64,000 bases of DNA from Agrobacterium tumefaciens_K. GTDB taxonomy: Bacteria; Pseudomonadota; Alphaproteobacteria; Rhizobiales; Rhizobiaceae. The position numbers and the translations under genes were made by a program. Each line of letters begins with the position of its first letter. The stretch's first letter is position 1. Shown here one piece after another: positions 35,046 through 43,400 of the stretch. Below the pieces are notes generated by a model. It did no database searches. It had not been told where the DNA came from and saw only the letters and a list, made by a program, of their open reading frames with translations. The stretch covers positions 2,542,001-2,606,000 of the forward strand of contig NZ_JAOEGC010000002.1 in the NCBI RefSeq assembly GCF_031801495.1, given 5' to 3'.

Positions 35046-36809
35046 TTGACTTTGTTTCAGGTTTACACGCGCGCTCTGCGCTATCTGACCGTCCACAAAT
35101 GGCGCGTGACGGTCGTCGTCATTGCCAACGTCATTCTTGCCGCAATCACCATCGCCGAACCCGTTCTTTTCGGGCGGATCATCGACGCCATCTCCTCCGG
35201 CTCGGATGTCACGGCCATTCTTGCGCTTTGGGCAGGTTTCGGCGTTTTCAACACGGTCGCTTACGTTGCCGTCGCCCGCGAGGCTGACAGGTTGGCGCAT
35301 GGCCGCCGCGCCACGCTTCTGACGGAGGCGTTCGGACGCATCATTTCCATGCCTCTGTCCTGGCATCACCAGCGTGGAACCTCGAACGCCCTGCATACAT
35401 TGCTTCGCGCCAGCGAAACGCTGTTCGGCCTCTGGCTGGAATTCATGCGTACGCATCTGGCGACATTCGTGGCCCTCGTGCTTCTGGTGCCGACCGCCAT
35501 GTCGATGGATCTCCGCCTCAGCTTCGTGCTGATCGGCCTCGGCATCGTCTATTGGTTCATCGGCAAGTGGGTGATGGGCCGGACGAAGGACGGTCAGGCG
35601 TCCGTCGAGGAACATTATCACAGCGTTTTTGCGCATGTCAGCGATTCCATCAGCAACGTTTCTGTGCTGCACAGCTACAACCGCATCGAAGCGGAAACGA
35701 AAGCGCTGAAGTCGTTCACGGAAAAGCTGCTGAGCGCCCAGTATCCGGTTCTCGACTGGTGGGCATTCGCCAGCGCGCTGAACCGCACGGCATCCACCGT
35801 TTCAATGATGATCATTCTCATCATCGGCACCATTCTCGTGAAGAACGGCGAGCTACGCGTCGGCGATGTCATTGCATTCATAGGCTTCGCAAACCTGCTC
35901 ATTGGCCGCCTGGACCAGATGCGCCAGTTCGTGACGCAGATTTTCGAGGCCCGCGCCAAGCTTGAAGACTTCTTCGTTCTGGAAGATTCCGTGAAGGAAC
36001 GCGAAGAGCCGGGCAATGCCGGTGAACTGACCAACGTTTCGGGCACCGTGGAATTCAGGAACATCAACTTCGGTTTTGCCAATACGAAGCAGGGCGTTCA
36101 CGACATTTCATTCACCGCCAAGGCCGGTGAAACAGTGGCGATCGTAGGCCCGACGGGTGCCGGCAAGACTACGCTCATCAATCTCCTGCAGCGTGTCTAC
36201 GACCCGAACTCCGGCCAGATTCTGATCGACGGAACAGATATTTCGACCGTTACCAAGCAGTCGCTGAGAAATTCCATAGCAACCGTCTTCCAGGACGCCG
36301 GACTGCTCAACCGCTCGATCAAGGAAAACATCCGGCTTGGTCGCGAGTCGGCAACCGATGCGGAAGTCATTGAAGCAGCAGCAGCAGCGGCCGCCACCGA
36401 TTTCATCGACAGCCGCATCAACGGTTATCTGACGCAGGTCGGAGAACGCGGCAACCGGCTTTCCGGAGGCGAGCGCCAGCGCATCGCTATCGCCCGCGCC
36501 ATCCTCAAGAATGCACCGATCCTCGTCCTCGACGAAGCGACCAGCGCCCTCGATGTAGAAACCGAGGCTCGCGTGAAGGCTGCAGTGGATGCGCTTAGAA
36601 AGAATCGTACGACATTCATCATTGCGCACCGCCTCTCGACGGTCAGAGACGCCGATCTCGTGCTGTTCCTCGATCAGGGCAGGATCATTGAAAAGGGTAC
36701 GTTCGATGAACTGAGCCAGCGTGGCGGACGCTTCACGTCGCTGCTGCGCGCCAGCGGGCTGCTGACGGACGAAAGCGGCAACGGCCAGCCGAAGGCAATT
36801 GCTTCTTAA
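35046..36809 (+). CDS. chvA: Cyclic beta-1,2-glucan exporter ChvA/NdvA
   Basis: A 587-residue ABC exporter that carries cyclic beta-1,2-glucan across the inner membrane. In Agrobacterium and Sinorhizobium it is needed for osmotic adaptation and for virulence or nodule invasion. The start is TTG at 35046, giving MTLFQVYTRALRYLTVHKWR, as I remember the ChvA/NdvA N-terminus. Six membrane segments fill the first 310 residues. The ATPase domain has GPTGAGKTTLINLLQ, the signature LSGGERQRIAIARAIL and ILVLDEATSALDVET. It is convergent with chvB, which makes the substrate. Confidence 0.97.
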   Translation: MTLFQVYTRALRYLTVHKWRVTVVVIANVILAAITIAEPVLFGRIIDAISSGSDVTAILALWAGFGVFNTVAYVAVAREADRLAHGRRATLLTEAFGRIISMPLSWHHQRGTSNALHTLLRASETLFGLWLEFMRTHLATFVALVLLVPTAMSMDLRLSFVLIGLGIVYWFIGKWVMGRTKDGQASVEEHYHSVFAHVSDSISNVSVLHSYNRIEAETKALKSFTEKLLSAQYPVLDWWAFASALNRTASTVSMMIILIIGTILVKNGELRVGDVIAFIGFANLLIGRLDQMRQFVTQIFEARAKLEDFFVLEDSVKEREEPGNAGELTNVSGTVEFRNINFGFANTKQGVHDISFTAKAGETVAIVGPTGAGKTTLINLLQRVYDPNSGQILIDGTDISTVTKQSLRNSIATVFQDAGLLNRSIKENIRLGRESATDAEVIEAAAAAAATDFIDSRINGYLTQVGERGNRLSGGERQRIAIARAILKNAPILVLDEATSALDVETEARVKAAVDALRKNRTTFIIAHRLSTVRDADLVLFLDQGRIIEKGTFDELSQRGGRFTSLLRASGLLTDESGNGQPKAIAS

Positions 36810-36836
36810 CATCCCAAATCGAGATCCTTTCCATTG

Positions 36837-36870
36837 AACGGGCGGACAGGCAATGTCCGCCCGTTTTGTT
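36837..36870 (+). terminator. chvA terminator
   Basis: AACGGGCGGACA (36837-36848) pairs perfectly over 12 bases with TGTCCGCCCGTT (36854-36865) around GGCAA and runs into TTGTTGTTG. Confidence 0.9.
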
Positions 36871-37405
36871 GTTGATGGCCTACGGGCGCATCGGCAGAAA
36901 AACCGGGACCGATTTTCAGAAAAGACCGACGCATGGATTTGACGAGCGGCAGCGCCTTTTGCCCGCGAGAAAAGACGCGCTTGCGCACAGCCACACCGGC
37001 GCAAAGTCTTGCTTGTAAAACCGAGACTTGGCGGATTGCCGCGAACGGCACGTCGCGACTTTACCTTAGAGCAAATGTAGGGCTTGGCTTGAGCTGGAGG
37101 CACTGTCGACCACCCGGCCGACCCGGCAGTCATGAACGCTCGCAACGCAACGCAATGCCACGCCCTTCGCGTGAAATCACACGGCGACAGGTGCGGCTGT
37201 GCGTTGTTCTCTCTCCAGTTCAGGGATCCGGCACTCTGCGCAAGACCGGCCAGACAAAGTGGACGCATATCGACCACTCATAGCGGGTCTTGGCTTATCG
37301 CTTCCCACGCTGACGCATCATGTGCGGCCCAGCAAAGCCTCATCACCACAGCCATCTTGAGAGCATGATTGCGCATTCCAAACAGCGCGCGGCGCTTTGG
37401 AAAAC
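36871..37405. other. Long noncoding stretch between chvA and chvB terminators
   Basis: About 535 bases lie between the two convergent transcription ends without a gene I believe in; open frames of 80-116 residues on both strands have the composition of random high-GC sequence. Near the left end an imperfect inverted repeat is visible, AAAAACCGGG (36899-36908) against CCGATTTTC (36909-36917), inside a wider match GGGCGCATCGGC/GACCGACGCAT. It resembles the palindromic repeats scattered in rhizobial intergenic DNA, but I cannot prove the family. Further small hairpins (GCGGATTGCCGC near 37035) are present. Confidence 0.45.
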
Positions 37406-37438
37406 AAAAAAGCCCCCGCTCTCGGCAGGGGCTTTTTT
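37406..37438. terminator. chvB terminator, bidirectional
   Basis: AAAAAAGCCCC (37406-37416) pairs with GGGGCTTTTTT (37428-37438) around an eleven-base loop, so it has T-runs on both strands. It lies 38 bases after the chvB stop. Confidence 0.9.
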
Positions 37439-37475
37439 CTCTATTCGGTAGTTTTATCAGCGAGAGGTCTGAGTC

Positions 37476-40400
37476 TCAGCCGATCTGAACCACGCCATTT
37501 TCGTTGGCTACGGCTTTTCCGTCAACGGTGATGGAAACCTCCGCAGTACCAGCCTTGCGGCTGACGGAGATATCCCGCGTCTTGCCATTCAGCGTGATCT
37601 TGGCCGAGAAGCCGCTCCAGTCATCCGGAAGGACCGGGGAAATCTGCAGCTTGCTGTCGATGCGGCTGATCCCGAGAATGCCCTCGACGGCAGCCCGGTA
37701 GAGCCAGCCAGCAGAACCGGTGTACCAGCTCCAGCCGCCACGCCCCGCATAGGCGGCATCCCCGCCATAGACATCCGCCGTCACCACGTAGGGCTCGACA
37801 CGATATGTCTGCGACGCGTCGCGATCGAGCGCGTGGTTGACCGGGTTCAGCAACTTGAAGCAGTTCCATGCATCCTGATTGCGGCCCTGCTTCGCCAGCG
37901 CCAGTACGACCCATGTTGCGGCATGCGTGTACTGACCGCCGTTTTCGCGTACACCCGGCGGATAACCCTTGATGTAACCCGGGTCATGCGACGTCTGCGA
38001 GAAAGGCGGCGTGAACAGGCGGATGATGCCGGTCTTTTCATCGACCAGATGTTCGAGAACGGCATCCATTGCCAGACGCGACCGTCCTGCTTCACCTTCG
38101 CCCGACAGGACGCTCCAGCTCTGGCCGAGCGAATCGATACGGCATTCTTCGCTTTCCGACGACCCCATCGGGGTGCCGTCATCGAAGTAACCACGCCGGT
38201 AGTAACTGCCGTCCCAACCGGCCGTCTCGAGCGCAGCCCGGAGCTTTTCACGATGCGCCGCCCATTTGCCGACATGCGCATCATCGCCCCGCTTTTCAGC
38301 GATCGCGATGAAATCGCGCAACGCACCTGCGAGGAACCAGCCGAGCCAGACACTGGTACCCTTGCCGCCAACGCCGACACGGTTCATGCCGTCGTTCCAG
38401 TCGCCGCCGAGGATCAGCGGAAGACCGTTTTCGCCGGTTCGCTGGATCGCCAGATCGAGCGCCAGTGCCGCGTGCTCGTAGAGGCTTGCGGATTTTTCGG
38501 CCGTTTCCGGCTGGAAGAAGGCATCGTGCTGCCCCGGCATCAGGGCCGGGCCTTTCAGGAAGGGAATGCTTTCATCAAGGATCGCAACATCGCCCGTCGC
38601 GGTGACGTACTGGTTGACGGCATAGGCAAGCCATACAACGTCATCAGAAATCGTCGTGCGAACGCCGGCGCCGGTCAGCGGCAGCCACCAGTGCTGCACG
38701 TCACCTTCCACGAACTGACGTCCGGCCGCACGCAGAATCTGGCTGCGAGCGAGATCCGGCTGATAAAGCAGGAAGGCCAGCGTGTCCTGAAGCTGATCGC
38801 GGAAGCCGAAGGCTCCACTCGACTGATAGAAGGCCGTTCGCGCCATGATGCGGCAGGCAAGAGCCTGATAAGGCAGCCAGCTGTTGACCATGTGGTTGAA
38901 GCCGGCATCCGGCGTCGATACCTGAAGCTGGCCGGTAAAGCTGCCCCAGAATGCCTTGCTTTCTTCCAGCGCGGTCTGGAAGTCCGCAGTGCGGGCGTCC
39001 TTCACCAGAGCCTGAGCCACGTCGGCGTTGTCCGCATCGCCGAGGACGAACATCATATGCCGCTCTTCACCGGGCTTCAGATGGATTTCCTGCATCAGCG
39101 CCGCGCACGGATCGCCATCCACCTCGATGTTCCCGGCAAGCACCGCGCCGGAAACGACGCTTTGCGGCGCCTGCACCGAACCGAAACGGCCGATGAACTC
39201 GCGGCGGCTGGTCGTGAAGCCACTCGCTTCGCTATCCATCGTCAGGAATGACGTCCGGGCATTGTAGTCGATGCTATAGGGGTTGGACGCGAAAATCGCA
39301 CCGCTTTCGGCATCATGCCTGCTCAGAATGAACGGCGCGGACTTCTGGCCGTTATTGCCGAGAATCCATTCCACATAGGCGTAGACTTTCAGGCGGCGGT
39401 TCTTCGTTCCCTTGTTGCGAACGATGACCTGCGAATACTTGACCGGCTTTTCGCGGTCGACCGTCTGCGTGACTTCGACCTCAACCGTATCGGCCGTGCC
39501 AGTGAAGACGGAATAGCCAAGGCCATGACGGGCTTCGAAGACGGCTTCCGGATCACGCGACAGCGTGGCGAACGGCGTATAGACTTTTCCGGTTTCGACG
39601 TCGGACACGTAGAACGCCTCGCCCGGACGGTTGACGACCGGATCGTTGCTCCATGGCGTCAACTGGTAGTCGCGCGAGTTACGGCTCCAGGTGAAGCCTG
39701 CGCCTTCCGCAGAAATGTGGAAACCGAAGCTTTCGTTGGAAATGACGTTGATCCACGGATGCGGCGTCGACTGGCCGCCGTGCAGGCGCACGACATATTC
39801 CTGGCCGTTCTTGGTGAAACCACCAAAGCCATTCCAGAAATCCAGGTCTTCCGCATCCTCGACAGGCTCTGCAACCGGGAAAGCCGGCGCCGGCAGGCGG
39901 GCAAGCGCCGCTTCGGTGCTGCCATCCGGGCCGCGATGTGCCGCGAAAAGCGATACGGCGCGATTGATCTGATCGACGATCTTGCCGTTGCGAACGTGCA
40001 GAACCACACGCGACGCAGCAAGCAACGCCGCCCAGGTTTCCTCATCCATCAGGTCGCGACGGACGGAGAACACATGCGGTCGCCCACCATCGGCCGGATT
40101 GATACGACGCTGGCCCTCGGAAATATGATCCAGCGCGTGCTGCATGTCCTGTGCGTAGGACGCGGCACGCTCATTGACGATGACGAGATCGAAGATCACG
40201 CCACGCGACCGCAGATATTCATGGGCGCTCAACGCCTCGCGGGCGATGTCCATGTCCATGTCATCGTTGATGCGCAGCGAGAAAATCGGGAAGTCGCCGG
40301 AAATGGCAAGCGGCCACAGCGCGCGCTGTGAGGCAAGCCCGGTCTTGAGCGTTTCCGAATCCGCACGCAGATGCATGTCGGGATAGGTAAGGTAGCGGCC

Positions 40401-43400
40401 AAGATGCTGGAAGGCCGCCGCCTGCTGCGAGGTGACGCCGACATGGCGCATCTGCACCTGCGTGCGCGTCCAGGCATGAACGAGTTCATGCGCGAAGGCA
40501 TCCGGATGGCGATAGCGATCGATCGCCTTGTCGACTTCCTCACGGCTTGGCGCCGCAATCGTCCAGAATATGACGCTGACCTTCTTGCCAGCCGGAACTC
40601 GCACGGTGCGCCGCAGCGATAGGACGGGGTCGAGCGTGAAGCCGTCGGCGCTCGAAAGCGTCGCGCCGGCATCGAAGGCGGCTGCTTCCGCCAGCGAACG
40701 GCCACGGCCGATGAACTTGGCACGATCCGTTTCGAATTCCGTCGGACGCGACGGGCCTGCATTGTCGGCAGCCAGATGCGCGATGACCGTACCCGGCTCA
40801 TTCGGGCTGCGGCGGTTACGCCATGCCCGGATGACGTCGCCACGACGACCGATCTCGGTCTGCACGAACATGCGCGAGAACAGCGGGTGCGCGTTGTCGT
40901 CGTCTTCCGACGCGATGACCGGCTCCATGTAGGAGGTCACTTCAATGTAGCGGTCTTCCGAACCGACATTGAGCATCGTCACGCGACGGCCTTCCGCATC
41001 ATGCTCGGTGGCAACAATGCATTCGACCACGCTCTGGAGATCGCCGACAGTCTTGTGGAACTCGGCCTTGTCGTCGGTGAAGATCGTTTTCGTCTTTTCA
41101 CCTTCGATGACACGCGGCTCCGCGGTCGCACTCCACCACTGGCCGGACGTCGTATCGCGCAGGAAGATGAAGGTTCCCCAGCGATCTTCGGTCGGATCGG
41201 CCTTCCAGCGGGAGATCGCCTGACCGTTCCACTTGGAATAACCGGCGCCCGTGGACGTCAGCATGGTCGAATAATGACCATTCGACAGGAACACCACTTC
41301 GCGGTCGCGAACGGCCGGATCGGCAATCGTGCGAACTTCGGCGCGCAGCAGATCCGCCTGCTCCTTGCCGGGCGTTTCCGGCTCGTATTTTGCGCTCATG
41401 ACAGGCACTTCGCGTGGCGCCTTTTCCTGCAGCAGCAGTTCCGCCGCCTCGATCACCGGATCGGAATGGAAAAGTTCACGCAGCACGCCATCGAACGCGA
41501 CGTTGGCAACGGCGGCAATCGACATGCCGTGATGGTGTGCATAGTAGTTGTAGACCACCGCACAGACCTTGCCATCCGGTACACGCGTCGGCGTGAAGTC
41601 CACCGCATCGTGGAAACCGTACTGGCCGAGCGCACCGAGCTTGCGCAGCTTGTCGAGGTTTTCCAGAGCGCCTTCCGGATCGTACTGGCTGGCGAGGATC
41701 GACGCGTAGGGCGCAATCACCGCATTCTGGCCAAGGCCGCGCTTGAGGCCAAGCGTCGGCACACCGAAGTTGGTGTACTGGTAGTTCATGTTGTGATCGC
41801 GGGCGTTGAAGGCCGCTTCGGAAATGCCCCACGGCGTCCCCAGACGGCGGCCATGGTTCATCTGTTCCTTGACGATCAGATTGTTGGTCTGGTTGAGGAT
41901 ACCACCCTGACGCTCCTGCATGACGAGCGGCGGCATCAGATATTCGAACATCGAGCCGGACCAGGACACCAGTGCGCCCTGCGCGCCGATCGGCACGACC
42001 TGACGTCCAAGGCGATACCAGTGCTCCGTCGGCAGATCGCCCTTGGCGATAGCGAACAGGCTGGTCAGACGGCATTCGGATGCCAGAAGGTCGTAGCAGG
42101 CCTCGTCCAGCTCCTTGCTTTCCACACGATAACCGATCGACAGCAGACGGCGATCCTTACGGTAGAGGAACGTGAAGTCCATCGAGAAGGCAAGGTTTCG
42201 GCTGCGGTCGCGCAGCGATGTCAGGCGCTGACGCAGCGGCTCCATATTGGTCAGGTCGATGGCGCTGTCGGCGATATGCGCCTCGCAGCATTCGACAAGC
42301 AGCTGGGCCCAACGGGTCACTTCAGTGCTCTGCGTCGACTTCACTTCATGGTCCACGTTGGTGGCCAGCTTCTGGATATCGCGCGCAAGAACAGCAAGGT
42401 TGATGACGCGGATCGAGGCGAACTCATGCTCGCGCTTGACCGAAGCCAGAGCGTTGGAGAAGCCGATGATGCGCTCTTCCAGACGGCGATGCAGAGGACG
42501 AAGGTTCTTGCGGTCGTCCGGCAGAGCCTTCAGCGTCTCACGAAGGATGCCGGCGACATCGCCGATACCGTCGAGATTACCCTGAAGATGCGCGGATGGC
42601 GCTTCTGCCCAATCACGGCAGGCCGACGAAACGGCAATCAGGTGACCAGCAAGGTTGCCGCTGTCGACCGCTGAAACGTAGCGAGGGCCAAGCGTCTGCA
42701 AGGTATCCGTGTGATACCAGTTGTAGAGATGGCCGCGATATTTGTCCATCTTTTCGACGGTCGTGATCGTGTTTTCGATCCGCTCGATGGTTTCAGCGAA
42801 ACTGATCCAGCCGAACTGACGCGCCGAAATCGCCGACAGCAGATAAACGCCGATGTTGGTTGGCGACGTGCGCGAGGCAACGATCGGCTCAGGCGTTTCC
42901 TGGAAGTTGTCCGGTGGCAGATAGTTTTCCTGCGGTGTGACGAAGGCTTCGTAATAACGCCATGTGCGACGGGCGATCTTGCGCAGTTCGAAGGAGACAT
43001 GCTCCGACACGAACATGCGGTCTTCGGTTTCGGCCGACTGGCTGACGTACCACGCGACAGCGGGTGACAGAACCCACAGCAGCGCGAAAGGAATGCCGAT
43101 CAGGAAGGCATTGTCGCCGGGCAGCGCCGCAAACAGCAGGCCGAGCAGTGCAACGACCGGCGCATGCCACATCTGGCGGTAATAACCGAGCACGCTTCTC
43201 TGCGCACTCGACTGGATCGAGGCGGCAGTACGCCACTCCAGCATCAGCTTGCGGCTGACCAGCAGGCGATAGAGCGAACGCGCAATCGCATCCGTCATCA
43301 TGCAGGCGGCATCGGCAATGAAGACGATGCGGAGTGCAACCTGCGCATTGGTGGCGCGGATTTCAGACCAGATGGTATGGAAATGCGCCTGCGGCACGAT

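Noticed and set aside
36108..37277. A 389-codon minus-strand frame overlapping the end of chvA
   Set aside because: Most of it is antisense to chvA, the rest has random composition, and it crosses the strong chvA terminator.
37363..37400. A possible copy of a rhizobial palindromic repeat beginning AGAGCATGATT
   Set aside because: Only the short first part resembles the element I have in mind; the matching second arm is not seen.
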